From NCBI RefSeq assembly GCF_002278035.1, contig NZ_CP022604.1:682001-746000 (forward strand): a DNA stretch of 64,000 bases. The letters run 5' to 3'. Origin of the DNA: Ochrobactrum quorumnocens (GTDB lineage: Bacteria; Pseudomonadota; Alphaproteobacteria; Rhizobiales; Rhizobiaceae). Positions 26,775 to 36,753 of this stretch are shown here, piece after piece; the stretch's first letter is position 1, and every line of letters begins with the position of its first letter. The notes beneath the pieces were generated by a model. The model made no database searches and had not been told where the DNA came from. It saw only the letters and a list, made by a program, of their open reading frames with translations. The translations under genes and the position numbers were made by a program.

Positions 26775-28856
26775 TCATCGGTCATGAAAATGGTCGTGAA
26801 TGGTCTTTGCCATGGCCTCCGATATACCATCGATCTGCATCAGATCCTCAATTGCTGCTCTGGATACGGCTTTTGCCGTGCCGAAATGATGGAGAAGTGC
26901 ACGCTTGCGCGTTGGGCCGATTCCCGAAATTTCATCCAGCGGATTAGCAACCATTTCCTTCTTGCGTCGTGCCCGATGCGTGCCGATGGCGAACCGATGT
27001 GCTTCATCGCGCATACGCTGGATGAAGTAGAGAACCGGATCACGCGGCGGCAGCGTAAAAGCTTGTTTACCTTCGACAAAAAAGCGCTCGCGTCCTGCTT
27101 CGCGGTCCACACCCTTGGCAATGCCGATGGCAGTCACCAACTGGCTTATGCCTAACTCGCCAAGTATCTGACGGACCGCTCCGACCTGACCTTGACCACC
27201 GTCAATGAGAATAACATCGGGCCATGCCGGGAAGGCATCGTTGACAGCTTCCAGGTTTTCCGTGCCCGTGACAGGCTCCGGTTCACCATGTTCCTTGACG
27301 AGCCGCGAAAACCGTCGCTCGATCACTTCGCGCATCATGCCAAAGTCATCGCCGGGTGTGATGTCAGTCGATTTGATATTGAACTTACGATACTGATTCT
27401 TGACGAAGCCTTCCGGCCCAGCAACGATCATACCACCCACCGCGTTCGTGCCCATGATATGCGAGTTATCATAGACCTCGATGCGTCGCGGTGTATGTGG
27501 AAGGCCAAAGGTTTCCGCCAGGCCTTTCAGAAGGCGTGCCTGCGAGGAGGTTTCTGCAAGCCGCCGCCCCAGCGCTTCGCGCGCATTGGTCAGAGCATGA
27601 TCGACCAGTTCTTTCTTTTCTCCGCGTTGCGGAACATTGACGTGCACGCGATGGCTCGCACGCGAAGATAACGCTTCAGCGATAAGCGATTGTTCTTCAA
27701 CGCTTTCGGAGAGTAGAACCAGCTTCGGGCAGGGTTTGTCATCGTAGAACTGCGAAAGGAACGCGCCAAGCACTTCAGCAGGCCCGAGCGAAGTGTCGGC
27801 TTTTGGAAAATAAGCGCGGTTACCCCAGTTCTGTCCAGTGCGGAAGAAGAAGACCTGAATACAGGTCATGCCACCTTCCTGATGGATAGCAAAGACATCG
27901 GCCTCTTCAACCGTCTGAGGGTTGATGCCCTGATGCGATTGTACATGGGAAAGAGCCGAGAGGCGGTCACGATAAACCGCAGCATGTTCGAAATCGAGCT
28001 CGGCAGAGGCCGCCTGCATTGCTGCCGCAAGATGATCCTTTACGGTTTGGCTTTTACCAGACAAGAAGGCTTTGGCTTCCGCTACCAGCTCGGCATAATC
28101 CTCATCACTGACTTCATGGGTGCATGGACCTGAACAACGTTTGATTTGATAAAGCAGGCAAGGGCGCGTTCGTGTTTCGAAAACCGAATCTGTGCAGGTG
28201 CGCAGCAGAAATGCGCGCTGAAGCGCGTTGATCGTGCGGCCAACGGCGCCTGCGGAAGCAAATGGGCCAAAATATTCGCCTTTGCGCGTACGCGCGCCGC
28301 GATGTTTGAAAATGCCGGGCGCACGGTGATTGCCGCTTAATAGAATATAGGGGAACGATTTATCGTCGCGCAACAGCACGTTAAAACGCGGCCGCAAACG
28401 CTTGATAAGATTAGCCTCAAGCAGCAGCGCTTCGGTTTCGGTGCGCGTGACCACAAATTCCATCGTCGCCGTCTCACTGATCATCCGGGTGATACGGTTC
28501 GAATGACCAACGCCGCGCGCATAATTGGATACACGCTTCTTCAGGCTGCGTGCCTTGCCGACATAAAGCACGTCGCCATCGCTGTTGAACATGCGATAGA
28601 CGCCCGGGTTATTCGGCAAGCGTTTGACGAAGGCATTGATAATATCGGCGCCGCTCAGACCTTTAGTATCCGGCAAGCCATCTGACGAATCCCACTGAAT
28701 GGAATCGGCAGCCGAGGCAACGGCTGGCACATCTTCGATTGCGTCATCATCGTCATCAGATTCTGCATCGCCCATAATAATGCCAGCCACATCCTGCTCG
28801 TCATCCGACGGCAGGTGTGAAATGGCATCATCATTGGTCTTGCGTGGTCCGGTCAT
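26775..28856 (-). CDS. uvrC: excinuclease ABC subunit C
   Basis: Makes both incisions in nucleotide excision repair together with UvrB. The product is 693 aa; the core matches the family but there is an N-terminal extension of about 70 residues, very rich in Asp/Glu (residues 17-65), before the GIY-YIG nuclease domain (GVYRMF at 85-90, VLYVGKA at 96-102). Then follow the UVR domain, the RNase H-like nuclease domain ([28 protein letters not shown]) and the C-terminal helix-hairpin-helix pair ([15 protein letters not shown]). The start overlaps the upstream SDR stop by 4 nt. Confidence 0.97.
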   Translation of the reverse strand: MTGPRKTNDDAISHLPSDDEQDVAGIIMGDAESDDDDDAIEDVPAVASAADSIQWDSSDGLPDTKGLSGADIINAFVKRLPNNPGVYRMFNSDGDVLYVGKARSLKKRVSNYARGVGHSNRITRMISETATMEFVVTRTETEALLLEANLIKRLRPRFNVLLRDDKSFPYILLSGNHRAPGIFKHRGARTRKGEYFGPFASAGAVGRTINALQRAFLLRTCTDSVFETRTRPCLLYQIKRCSGPCTHEVSDEDYAELVAEAKAFLSGKSQTVKDHLAAAMQAASAELDFEHAAVYRDRLSALSHVQSHQGINPQTVEEADVFAIHQEGGMTCIQVFFFRTGQNWGNRAYFPKADTSLGPAEVLGAFLSQFYDDKPCPKLVLLSESVEEQSLIAEALSSRASHRVHVNVPQRGEKKELVDHALTNAREALGRRLAETSSQARLLKGLAETFGLPHTPRRIEVYDNSHIMGTNAVGGMIVAGPEGFVKNQYRKFNIKSTDITPGDDFGMMREVIERRFSRLVKEHGEPEPVTGTENLEAVNDAFPAWPDVILIDGGQGQVGAVRQILGELGISQLVTAIGIAKGVDREAGRERFFVEGKQAFTLPPRDPVLYFIQRMRDEAHRFAIGTHRARRKKEMVANPLDEISGIGPTRKRALLHHFGTAKAVSRAAIEDLMQIDGISEAMAKTIHDHFHDR

Positions 28857-29665
28857 TCCTTAATTCCTGCAATATCTGGGGTCTCCCATGCCAGATGCTG
28901 CCCACCATCAAGGGCAATCATCTGGCCAGTCACTGAACGGCTTTCCCAGAAATATCGAACAGTGCGTCCAAATTCCGACAGATCGGGCGCGCGTTGCAAA
29001 GGCAAATGGCTAACCTGTAGTTCAAAGTCGTCTGCATTCTGACGCTCGCTCGGCAAAGTAGGACCAGGGGCAATAGCATTGACCCGAATGCGCGGTGCCA
29101 GCGTTTGCGCAAGTGTCTTTGTGGCATTCCATAGGGCGGTCTTTGAAAGCGTGTAAGAAAAGAACTGCGGGTTCAGTTTCCAGACCCGCTGGTCGATGAT
29201 GTTTATAATGAGGCCCTCTGCATCGTCGGGCAGAGCTTTCGCCATTGCTTCGGCAAGAATCACCGGCGTTTTCAAATGAATCGCAAAATGACGATCCCAA
29301 AGCTGCATATCCAGATCACCAACGCGATCATCTTCAAACAGCGAGGCGTTGTTAATGAGCAAACGAATCGGTCCGAGCTGGTCAGCTGCCTGCTGGAGCA
29401 AGCCACGCACGTCGTTTTCGTCTGACAGATCAGCCTGTAAAACACAGGCTACACCGCCATTTTCAACGATTTGGGCCGCAAGCACCTCACCTTCATCGAA
29501 AGAACGGTTGCAGTGAATAGCCACCGGAAAGCCATGGGCAGCCAAGTCTTCGACAATGGCCTTTCCTATGCGACGAGCGCCGCCCGTCACCAGAACAGGG
29601 CAATTTGCAAGCAGGTTGGGTTCCGGATTTTCCAACAGGGTAAACACTTTCTTATCGTGATTCAT
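28853..29665 (-). CDS. SDR-family oxidoreductase, pteridine-reductase-like
   Basis: Short-chain dehydrogenase. The product is 270 aa. The nucleotide-binding motif is [11 protein letters not shown]; an Arg at this place is typical of pteridine reductase/FolM-type SDRs that use NADPH. The catalytic YTLSK follows. Substrate unknown. It overlaps uvrC by 4 nt (ATGA), so it is translated with uvrC and probably heads the operon. Confidence 0.88.
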   Translation of the reverse strand: MNHDKKVFTLLENPEPNLLANCPVLVTGGARRIGKAIVEDLAAHGFPVAIHCNRSFDEGEVLAAQIVENGGVACVLQADLSDENDVRGLLQQAADQLGPIRLLINNASLFEDDRVGDLDMQLWDRHFAIHLKTPVILAEAMAKALPDDAEGLIINIIDQRVWKLNPQFFSYTLSKTALWNATKTLAQTLAPRIRVNAIAPGPTLPSERQNADDFELQVSHLPLQRAPDLSEFGRTVRYFWESRSVTGQMIALDGGQHLAWETPDIAGIKE

Positions 29666-30021
29666 CGCTTCATTTCATGCCATCTTGTTGGAAAAAATAC
29701 AGCTAAATTTAAAAGGCGTGTTGTTCACTACTGACAAAAACATAGCAAATTCAGTGGCTTCAATTGGATCAAGCTCTTTCAGTTCAATAAAATGAAATGC
29801 CGCTTGTTCCTATATAGGTGTGCGGTGGGAGCGTTGCGAGAATGCAACATCGCAATTTTGCCACCTTCTCGTCAGGTTCTCTCCACAGAAGGGGGCAGAT
29901 CGTGCCGCATTTACCCTCGATATGTCTGTCCTGTCAGCGCGGCATGGGCGGTTCACTCCCCAATATGCTGTCCGCCCGATAAGGGACCGCGCTAAAGGTA
30001 ATTTTAAGTAAGGAGAATGCT
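29666..30021. other. 356-bp region with long omp25 leader
   Basis: No gene. It contains a CTATATAGG -10-like box at 29810-29818 without a recognisable -35 and, if used, a leader of roughly 200 nt. The ribosome-binding site TAAGGAGAA is strong. A long leader would fit post-transcriptional control of an abundant outer-membrane protein, but that is inference. Confidence 0.4.
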
Positions 30022-30663
30022 ATGCGCACTCTTAAGTCTCTTGTAATCGCCTCGGCTGCGCTGCTGCCGTTCTCTGCAACTGCTTTCGCAGCTGACGCCA
30101 TCATGGAACAACCTCCTGTTCCAGCTCCTGTTGAAATGGCTCCACAGTCCAGCTGGGCTGGTGGTTACACCGGTCTGTACCTCGGCTACGGCTGGAACAA
30201 GGTAAAGACCAACACTGACGGCGCTATCAAGCCTGATGATATGAAGGCTGGCGCATACGCCGGCTGGAACTTCCAGCAGGACCAGTTCGTATACGGTGTT
30301 GAAGGTGATGCAGGTTATTCCTGGGCAAAGAAGTCCAAGAACGGTCTGGAAGCCAAGCAGGGCTTTGAAGGCTCGCTCCGTGGCCGTCTTGGTTACGACC
30401 TGAACCCAGTTATGCCTTACATCACCGCTGGTGTTGCTGGTTCGCAGGTTAAGCTCGACAACGGCATTGAAGACGAAAGCAAGTTCCGCGTTGGTTGGAC
30501 TGCTGGTGCCGGTCTGGAAGCTAAGCTGACCGAAAACATCCTTGGTCGCGTTGAATACCGTTACACTCAGTTCGGTAACAAGACATACGATCTCGGTACT
30601 GAATCGGTCCGTAACAAGCTCGACACCCACGATATCCGCGTTGGCGTTGGCTACAAGTTCTAA
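30022..30663 (+). CDS. omp25: outer-membrane protein Omp25
   Basis: Abundant 8-stranded outer-membrane beta-barrel of the Omp25/Omp31 family, linked to envelope integrity and virulence in Brucella. The product is 213 aa with a signal peptide of 23 residues (cleavage after SATAFA). The mature part starts [18 protein letters not shown], with barrel segments such as [16 protein letters not shown] and [13 protein letters not shown] and a C-terminal YKF, the usual aromatic end for barrel insertion. It is nearly collinear with Brucella Omp25 as I know it. Codon use is highly biased, as for a major protein. It has its own terminator. Confidence 0.96.
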   Translation: MRTLKSLVIASAALLPFSATAFAADAIMEQPPVPAPVEMAPQSSWAGGYTGLYLGYGWNKVKTNTDGAIKPDDMKAGAYAGWNFQQDQFVYGVEGDAGYSWAKKSKNGLEAKQGFEGSLRGRLGYDLNPVMPYITAGVAGSQVKLDNGIEDESKFRVGWTAGAGLEAKLTENILGRVEYRYTQFGNKTYDLGTESVRNKLDTHDIRVGVGYKF

Positions 30664-30682
30664 TTACTTCGTAATTGGACAG

Positions 30683-30713
30683 AAAAACCGGGCAGTTTCC
30701 TGCCCGGTTTTTT
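30683..30713. terminator. bidirectional terminator omp25 / GST gene
   Basis: AACCGGGCA and TGCCCGGTT arms around GTTTCC, with five As before and TTTTTT after. Strong in both directions. Confidence 0.9.
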
Positions 30714-30740
30714 ATTGCGCAAATTTTATTGTCTGAATTT

Positions 30741-31340
30741 TTAACCGTGGGGCAGGAGCTTCGAAAGTTCCGGATGCAGTTCTTCAAAGCGCTTCATCCA
30801 GCGCTTAAGTTTTGGGCGACCACGCTCCCATTTGCCTTCAAAGCGCAGGCTTAAGTAACCCAACGTGGCTGCCACAGCCAGATGTCCGCCATGAAGCTTG
30901 CCAGCAAGGCGAGGCGGAGCTTCATTCAAAAGATCGAGTGCGCGTTCCGCCTTACGCCATTGCAGATCAAGCCATGGCTGGTGCACTTTTTCTTCCGGAC
31001 GCATACGGCGTTCATAAACATGCGCGAGCAGAACATCGGACAAGCCATCCGCAATCGCTTCAAAACGTTCCGCGTCGGTGCGCTTTTCAGCATTGCGAGG
31101 GAAAAGCTTGCTGCCCGAAACACGGTTCAAATACTGCATGATCGCGCGGCTGTCGAAAACCGATTTGCCATCATCCGTAACCAATGTCGGAATCTTGCCA
31201 AGCGGATTGGCGTTGATGAGGGTTTCCGGTTCTGCAGAGGTTGTAACCACCACACTTTCAAATGGAATATCCGCATGATGGGCGGCCATACGCACCTTCG
31301 CGCTATACGGCGAGGCGGGTGAATAGAGAATCTGTGTCAT
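30741..31340 (-). CDS. glutathione S-transferase family protein
   Basis: Cytosolic GST. The product is 199 aa from ATG 31340 (AGGA 6 nt upstream; two earlier in-frame starts look less likely). The N-terminal thioredoxin-like domain begins TQILYSPASPYSAKVRMAAH with the catalytic Ser region (SPYS), cis-Pro in NPLGKIPTLV and the glutathione-binding DSRAI. An all-alpha C-terminal domain follows. Substrate unknown. It converges on omp25. Confidence 0.92.
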   Translation of the reverse strand: MTQILYSPASPYSAKVRMAAHHADIPFESVVVTTSAEPETLINANPLGKIPTLVTDDGKSVFDSRAIMQYLNRVSGSKLFPRNAEKRTDAERFEAIADGLSDVLLAHVYERRMRPEEKVHQPWLDLQWRKAERALDLLNEAPPRLAGKLHGGHLAVAATLGYLSLRFEGKWERGRPKLKRWMKRFEELHPELSKLLPHG

Positions 31341-31366
31341 ATTCATTCCTGAGTGAGAAATTATCG

Positions 31367-31430
31367 AGAGCATTTCTGGCAGAATTGCGAAGCAATTTTG
31401 CGCAGGATAATGCGCAGAAACAAAAGCGAG
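31367..31430. repeat. half-copy of the dispersed palindromic repeat
   Basis: GAGCATTTCTGGCAGAATTG then GCGAAGCAATTTTGCG and ATAATGCG, homologous in arrangement to the repeats at 19977-20084 and 46598-46668. It lies between the GST gene start and the RNase T2 3' end. Confidence 0.55.
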
Positions 31431-31437
31431 TGCGGTT

Positions 31438-32124
31438 TCAACGAGCCGCGGGCATCATAACGGATCGGCTGCGACAAGCATTGTTATTGACCTGCTCGCA
31501 GGCACGGAATTTGAGGTCTTTGGTCATGCAGATGCGCACTTCCTGAAGATAGTTGCTCTTGCAGGATATGGACACGCCGTCAGGCTTCATGTCAGGATTT
31601 GCCGCAATAAATGCCTTTTCAACAAGTAACGGATCAACACGCCGGTTTCCAGCCATACTCCGGAGGCTCGGCGGAATGTTCACGTGCTGATAGGCTTGGC
31701 GAACAGTCGCGAAATAATCGTTCTGGGAGAGGCCAGAGCAGCTTCCATGCTTGCGCCACTGGTGCGCAACTAGCCCTGTTGACGGCATGATATCGGAAAC
31801 GCTTGAAACAATCTGGCGGGGAACAAAGCTGCCACGGCTGCGTACATTGTCAAACTGACAATTTGCTGGATAACCCCACTCGTTTTGCGGCCAAAGGCCA
31901 TGAACCACAAAGCCAAACGGACGCCTGGTGCTGCATTGCTGCTTGTTTGCTCTTGGACCCTCTAGAGCACAATAGCTAGGAGACCAGGAAAGAGACAGCA
32001 CGTAAAAATCAAAATCACCGGGGCGATTATTGCCCCGGTCCTGCGCCATTACGGGTAGCGCTGTAAAAGAAGTGGCAAGAAGGGCGGCTGATAGTACCGC
32101 CAGTTTGCGCAGCATGATGTTCAC
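31438..32124 (-). CDS. secreted ribonuclease T2 family protein
   Basis: Periplasmic RNase of the T2/RNase I type. The product is 228 aa, with signal peptide cleaved near PVMAQD. Both active-site blocks are present: CAS I FVVHGLWPQ and CAS II HQWRKHGSCSG, each with its catalytic His. Six or more cysteines suggest disulphides. The start is GTG 32124, two bases after the previous stop, or ATG 32115 in the same frame. It is in a likely operon with the 155-aa secreted protein upstream. Confidence 0.92.
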   Translation of the reverse strand: MNIMLRKLAVLSAALLATSFTALPVMAQDRGNNRPGDFDFYVLSLSWSPSYCALEGPRANKQQCSTRRPFGFVVHGLWPQNEWGYPANCQFDNVRSRGSFVPRQIVSSVSDIMPSTGLVAHQWRKHGSCSGLSQNDYFATVRQAYQHVNIPPSLRSMAGNRRVDPLLVEKAFIAANPDMKPDGVSISCKSNYLQEVRICMTKDLKFRACEQVNNNACRSRSVMMPAAR

Positions 32125-32126
32125 GA

Positions 32127-32594
32127 TCAGCGCAGAACGCGGCAGCTTGCGTCGTAGACAAACCAGCGGTCGAAGCCGTCAACGCAGAATTCTACATTCT
32201 GGCCTACACCGGCAAACCCCTGTCCTTCTTCTACCATGTACCAAACCGAACGGTACTGACCATCGCTGAGAACCGCAGTGGCCTTGCAATAGGTGCGTTC
32301 GATCTGAGCTGGATTGTTCTTTGGTTCATAACGGGTGAGGCGAACATCGCTCATGGCCGAAATACCAACCTGCGGCAGGTTCGGAACATTGCGGACCTGA
32401 TAACCAAAATCAGCAACGACACTGCGCAAAACGCCTTGCTGGCTGCAAAGACCGGCATCGCCGACGGATGCCGGAGCCGATGTGAGGTAATCAGCGGCGC
32501 TTGCGGGCAGGGAAGCGAACGTCAGGGGAAGAACCGAAGCGGCCAGAAGGGCTGCCCGAGAAAACTGTCCGATGCGATCCAACTTGCGTTGCAT
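32127..32594 (-). CDS. small secreted hypothetical protein, 155 aa
   Basis: Not recognised. The start ATG 32594 (ACAGGATAG upstream) gives a clear signal peptide (MQRKLDRIGQFSRAALLA... SLPASAADY); the frame is open from 32783 but the upstream part overlaps rlmJ antisense-free and is not protein-like. The mature protein is about 115 aa with four cysteines, suggesting two disulphides, and ends YDASCRVLR. It ends 2 nt before the RNase T2 start, so the two are probably made together; whether they act together is unknown. Confidence 0.75.
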   Translation of the reverse strand: MQRKLDRIGQFSRAALLAASVLPLTFASLPASAADYLTSAPASVGDAGLCSQQGVLRSVVADFGYQVRNVPNLPQVGISAMSDVRLTRYEPKNNPAQIERTYCKATAVLSDGQYRSVWYMVEEGQGFAGVGQNVEFCVDGFDRWFVYDASCRVLR

Positions 32595-32679
32595 GTCTCT
32601 ATCCTGTCTCACAATTCGAGCATGAAGCTCGTTTTTCCAAACTTGTCTGGGCGCAGTTTCATTCAGCAATTGGAAACGG

Positions 32680-33552
32680 TCAAGTACGATCCGTCTCACC
32701 GCGTATCCATTGAATGCTGAAATTGCCCCCCTTTTCTTCGCTAAGCAACTTGGTAAGGCAGGGAAGCAGGATTTGCATCTCACTTTCCAGTGTAAAGGGC
32801 GGGTTCACGACAATCATTCCTGTGCCATCAAGACGAGGTTCCAGTGACTGCGCGCGAATCGCAAGTTCGATCCGCATGATTTTCGGAATCTCTGTTTCGC
32901 GCAGACGCTTCGAAAACCGCTCCGTCTCTTTGCGGTCCTTCACCGGATACCAGAACGCATAGGTTCCACCGGGGAAGCGCTTGTAGGCCTTAACGAGCCC
33001 ATCCACGAGACGGTCGAATTCGCCTTCTATTTCAAACGGCGGATCAACAAGCACAAGCCCACGCTTTTCCTTGGGCGGCATATGCGCACCAAGCGACAGC
33101 CAACCATCAAGTTCAATGACGCGCGCCTGATAATCGCCATCAAACAGCTTTGCCAGCTTTTTGGCATCTTGCGGGTGCAGCTCAATCGCTGAAAGACGAT
33201 CCTGCTTGCGCAGCAGGTGTCTCGTCAGGAGCGGTGAGCCTGGATAATGCTTGAGCTTATTTCCTTTGTTCACCGTACGAACTGTGTCGAGATAAGGCTC
33301 AAGCAGTTCTATCGCCGCTTGTGGAATTTCTCCTTTTTCGACCGCATCCATCACACGACTGATACCGCCGGTCCACTCGCCGGTTTTCTCAGCTTCAGTG
33401 CCGCGCAGATCGTAAAGACCGATACCCGCATGGGTATCAATCACACGAAAGGCCTGATCCTTGCGCTTGAGATATTCAACGATGCGGGAAAGGATGACGT
33501 GCTTGACGACGTCAGCAAAGTTCCCGGCGTGATAGGCGTGACGGTAATTCAT
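32680..33552 (-). CDS. rlmJ: 23S rRNA (adenine2030-N6)-methyltransferase
   Basis: Methylates A2030 in 23S rRNA. The product is 290 aa from ATG 33552, giving the family N-terminus NYRHAYHAGNFADVVKH. DTHAGIGLYDL is the SAM-binding motif, and VLVDPPFEIEGEF carries the DPPF catalytic motif. The frame opens at 33588, but the first 12 residues are not family-like. First gene of the minus-strand run rlmJ - secreted protein - RNase T2. Confidence 0.96.
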   Translation of the reverse strand: MNYRHAYHAGNFADVVKHVILSRIVEYLKRKDQAFRVIDTHAGIGLYDLRGTEAEKTGEWTGGISRVMDAVEKGEIPQAAIELLEPYLDTVRTVNKGNKLKHYPGSPLLTRHLLRKQDRLSAIELHPQDAKKLAKLFDGDYQARVIELDGWLSLGAHMPPKEKRGLVLVDPPFEIEGEFDRLVDGLVKAYKRFPGGTYAFWYPVKDRKETERFSKRLRETEIPKIMRIELAIRAQSLEPRLDGTGMIVVNPPFTLESEMQILLPCLTKLLSEEKGGNFSIQWIRGETDRT

Positions 33553-33654
33553 GTTCGCGCTTGTTTCATGCCTCGTCGCTTTCGGCAATATCCCAGCTCA
33601 GTTAAATATGACATAAAACTGTCATCATCCGCTCTCATCTGAGTCGAGCTTTGC

Positions 33655-34500
33655 ATGTCTGGTAGTGTTCTGCTGATAGTCCTTTGTGGCGCGTTTCTTC
33701 ACGCAAGCTGGAATGCTATCGTAAAGGGGAGTGGCGACAAGTTTTTCGCAGCAGCCAGTGTTACTGGTGCAGCGGGATTAGTCGCTGTATTTTTCTTACC
33801 CTTTTTGCCGCTGCCGCATCCGTCGAGCTGGATATTTATTGGCCTATCCACGATCACGCAGGCCTTTTATATGTCGCTGGTTGCTGCCGCCTACAAATCG
33901 GGCGACATGAGCGAAGCCTATCCGATTATGCGCGGAACGCCGCCCCTGTTGGTGGCGCTGGTCAGCGCGCCACTGATTGGCGAAGTGATGGGCTGGCGTA
34001 GCTGGATCGGCGTAATCCTGATCTGTTCGGGCGTTCTGGCTATGGCGCTAGAAGCAAGGCGTCGTAACGGTGGCACTTCCAGCAAAACTGCTCTGATTGC
34101 TTTAGCCAATGCGGGCTTTATCGCAGCCTATACCATCATTGATGGCGTTGGGGTGCGCGCGTCGGGCCATACCTTGTCCTATACGCTGTGGTTGTTTCTG
34201 ATAAATGCCTTCCCGCTCACTGGCTGGGCGCTCTATCGTGAGCCGGATCGGTTTCTAAACTATGTGCGTAACCGCTGGCGTCCATCGCTGGTTGGAGGGC
34301 TAGGGACACTGGGCTCATACGGCCTTGCCCTGTGGGCGATGACAATGGCGCCGATTGCAGTAGTCGCAGCTTTGCGAGAGACAGCGATCCTGTTTGGTGT
34401 GCTGATTTCTGCATTCATTCTCAAAGAGAAAGTCGGCTTGCCACGTTTTCTGGCTGCCGGTCTCATTGTGTTGGGTGCTATCACCTTACGGCTTTCATGA
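33655..34500 (+). CDS. EamA-family (DMT) transporter
   Basis: Ten-helix inner-membrane permease of the drug/metabolite transporter superfamily. The product is 281 aa. Two EamA repeats; the helix-1 motif GAFLHASWNAIVKGS and the end of repeat two (ETAILFGVLISAFILKEKVG) match the phosphonate-utilisation-associated/EamA group. Substrate not inferable. It lies 77 bp upstream of the molybdopterin oxidoreductase on the same strand. Confidence 0.9.
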   Translation: MSGSVLLIVLCGAFLHASWNAIVKGSGDKFFAAASVTGAAGLVAVFFLPFLPLPHPSSWIFIGLSTITQAFYMSLVAAAYKSGDMSEAYPIMRGTPPLLVALVSAPLIGEVMGWRSWIGVILICSGVLAMALEARRRNGGTSSKTALIALANAGFIAAYTIIDGVGVRASGHTLSYTLWLFLINAFPLTGWALYREPDRFLNYVRNRWRPSLVGGLGTLGSYGLALWAMTMAPIAVVAALRETAILFGVLISAFILKEKVGLPRFLAAGLIVLGAITLRLS

Positions 34501-34577
34501 AAATTTATTTCGTCGCAGGTGGTTCAATCCATCAGAAATTCGTTTCTGCCAAAGCGAGCTTGCGCTAAAAAAGCTTT

Positions 34578-36698
34578 ATGACCCAGCTATCATCCAGATC
34601 GAACATCAAAATCGGACATTCAGCTTGTCCACATGATTGCCCGTCCACTTGCGCGCTTGATATTGAGCTACTGGATGAGCGCACTATTGGCCGTGTACGC
34701 GGCGCGAAGGATAATAGCTACACTGCGGGTGTGATTTGCGCCAAGGTCGCACGCTACGCGGAACGTGTTCATCACCCTGACCGCTTGAAGCATCCGCTCA
34801 TTCGTACTGGCCGCAAAGGCGAGGGCGAATGGAAGCAGGCCTCATGGGATGCGGCGCTTGATCTGATTGCAGAACGCTTTCTCAAAGCCGAAGAAACATA
34901 TGGCAGTGAAAGCGTCTGGCCCTATTATTACGCGGGTACAATGGGGCTGGTGCAACGAGATTCCATCAATCGCCTGCGTTTTGCCAAGCGTTACTCGAAC
35001 CAGTTCGACAGTTTCTGCACCAATATGGCATGGACTGGCTATTTTGCCGGAACCGGAAGTCTGACAGGCCCAGACCCGCGCGAGATGGCAAAGGCCGATG
35101 TGGTTGTCATCTGGGGCACCAATGCTGCAGCCACACAGGTCAATGTGATGACCCATGCAGTGCGCGCTCGAAAAGACCGCGGTGCCAAGATCGTCGTCAT
35201 CGACATCTACGCCAATGCCACCGTCCGACAGGCGGATATGGGCATTGTGCTCAAACCCGGTTCCGACGGTGCTTTCGCTTGCGCTGTCATGCATGTTCTG
35301 TTCCGTGATGGTCTTGCCGACTGGGATTATCTTAATCGCTACACCGACGACCCCAGGGGGCTGGAAGCACATCTTGGTCCCCGCACACCTGAGTGGGCAG
35401 CTGAAATCACCGGCCTTAGCGTCGAAGAGATTGAGGCGTTTGCGCATCTGGTGGGTAAGACCAAGCGGACTTATTTCCGCCTTGGCTATGGTTTCACACG
35501 CCAGCGTAATGGTGCGGTCAACATGCACGCAGCTGCATCAATTGCCTGTGTGACCGGCGCATTTTTATATGAAGGCGGCGGCGCATTCCATTCCAATTCC
35601 GGCATATTCAAGATGGACAAGCGCGAGATCGAAGGTCGCGCGATGCAGGATATGAATATCCGATTCCTCGATCAGTCCAAGATCGGGCGCATTCTGACGG
35701 GTGATAGCGAAGCGCTTTATGGTGGTCCACCAGTGACCGCGATGCTGATCCAGAATACCAATCCGATGAATGTGACGCCGGAGCAGCGTCTGGTGCGTGA
35801 AGGTTTTGCTCGCGAAGACCTTTTTGTCGCTGTGCATGAGCAGTTCATGACAGATACGGCCAAGATGGCCGACGTCGTTCTGCCTGCTACGACCTTCCTT
35901 GAACATGACGATATTTATCGTGGCGGCGGTCAGCAGCATGTGGTGCTTGGGCCCAAGTTGATTGAACCGCTTGCGGAGGCGCAGCCGAACATCTTTGTGA
36001 TCAACGAACTTGCAAAGCGGTTAGGCGTTGCGCATTTGCCCGGCTTCGACCTTGATGAGCGCACGCTGATCGACAATATGAATGCCAATAGCGATCTCCC
36101 GCATTTCGATGAACTGAAGGAAAAGCGCTTTGTCGATTTGCAGCCGCCATTTGAGGAAGCGCATTACATTAACGGCTTTAACTGGCCGGATGGCAAATAC
36201 CGCTTCCGTCCCGACTGGACTGGAAGCCCATCGCCCAACAAACCGCCGGAAGTCATGGGTCTGCAAGGACCGCATCAGTCGATGCCGGAATTTCCAGATT
36301 ATTGGAATGTGATTGAGGCTGTGGATGCAGACCATCCATTCCGCCTTGCAACATCGCCAGCGCATAATTTCCTAAATTCTACATTTGCCGAAACGCCCAC
36401 ATCGCTTGCCAAGGAAATCAGGCCAGAGCTTCTCATCCACCCGGACGACGCGGCTGATCTTAATATTACTGATGGTGAGCGGATTGAAATCGGCAATCAT
36501 CGCGGTGAAGTCGTGCTTCATGCCGTACTGCGCGCTGGTCAAAAACGCGGCGTGGTGGTGTCGGAGGGTATTTTTCCGAATTCCACATTTGAGCGCGGTG
36601 AGGGAATTAATACTCTGATTGGGGCCGAGCCAGCTGCCCCTTATGGTGGTCTGGCGGTTCACGACACCAAGATCTGGGTCAAGAAAATCACTGGATAA
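34578..36698 (+). CDS. molybdopterin-dependent oxidoreductase with one [4Fe-4S] cluster
   Basis: DMSO-reductase superfamily catalytic subunit. The product is 706 aa. An N-terminal [4Fe-4S] site is formed by C17, C21, C25 and C54 (CPHDCPSTC plus VICAK); then the three molybdopterin domains follow, and a C-terminal dinucleotide-binding domain (IGNHRGEVVLHAVLR near 640). There is no twin-arginine signal, so it is cytoplasmic. No electron-transfer or membrane-anchor subunit lies next to it, which is unusual for phsA/psrA-type enzymes. Substrate unknown; annotations such as formate or thiosulfate enzyme would be guesses. Cofactor could come from moaDE at 25.3-26.0 kb. Confidence 0.9.
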   Translation: MTQLSSRSNIKIGHSACPHDCPSTCALDIELLDERTIGRVRGAKDNSYTAGVICAKVARYAERVHHPDRLKHPLIRTGRKGEGEWKQASWDAALDLIAERFLKAEETYGSESVWPYYYAGTMGLVQRDSINRLRFAKRYSNQFDSFCTNMAWTGYFAGTGSLTGPDPREMAKADVVVIWGTNAAATQVNVMTHAVRARKDRGAKIVVIDIYANATVRQADMGIVLKPGSDGAFACAVMHVLFRDGLADWDYLNRYTDDPRGLEAHLGPRTPEWAAEITGLSVEEIEAFAHLVGKTKRTYFRLGYGFTRQRNGAVNMHAAASIACVTGAFLYEGGGAFHSNSGIFKMDKREIEGRAMQDMNIRFLDQSKIGRILTGDSEALYGGPPVTAMLIQNTNPMNVTPEQRLVREGFAREDLFVAVHEQFMTDTAKMADVVLPATTFLEHDDIYRGGGQQHVVLGPKLIEPLAEAQPNIFVINELAKRLGVAHLPGFDLDERTLIDNMNANSDLPHFDELKEKRFVDLQPPFEEAHYINGFNWPDGKYRFRPDWTGSPSPNKPPEVMGLQGPHQSMPEFPDYWNVIEAVDADHPFRLATSPAHNFLNSTFAETPTSLAKEIRPELLIHPDDAADLNITDGERIEIGNHRGEVVLHAVLRAGQKRGVVVSEGIFPNSTFERGEGINTLIGAEPAAPYGGLAVHDTKIWVKKITG

Positions 36699-36700
36699 TA

Positions 36701-36737
36701 AAAGCCCGCGCCGAACAAATGCTCGGCGCGGGCTTTT
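36701..36737. terminator. bidirectional terminator molybdoenzyme / DUF992 gene
   Basis: AAAGCCCGCGCCGA and TCGGCGCGGGCTTT, 14-bp stem with an 8-9 nt loop, A- and T-runs on both sides. Confidence 0.88.
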
Positions 36738-36753
36738 GTATTTATCAAGTTGA

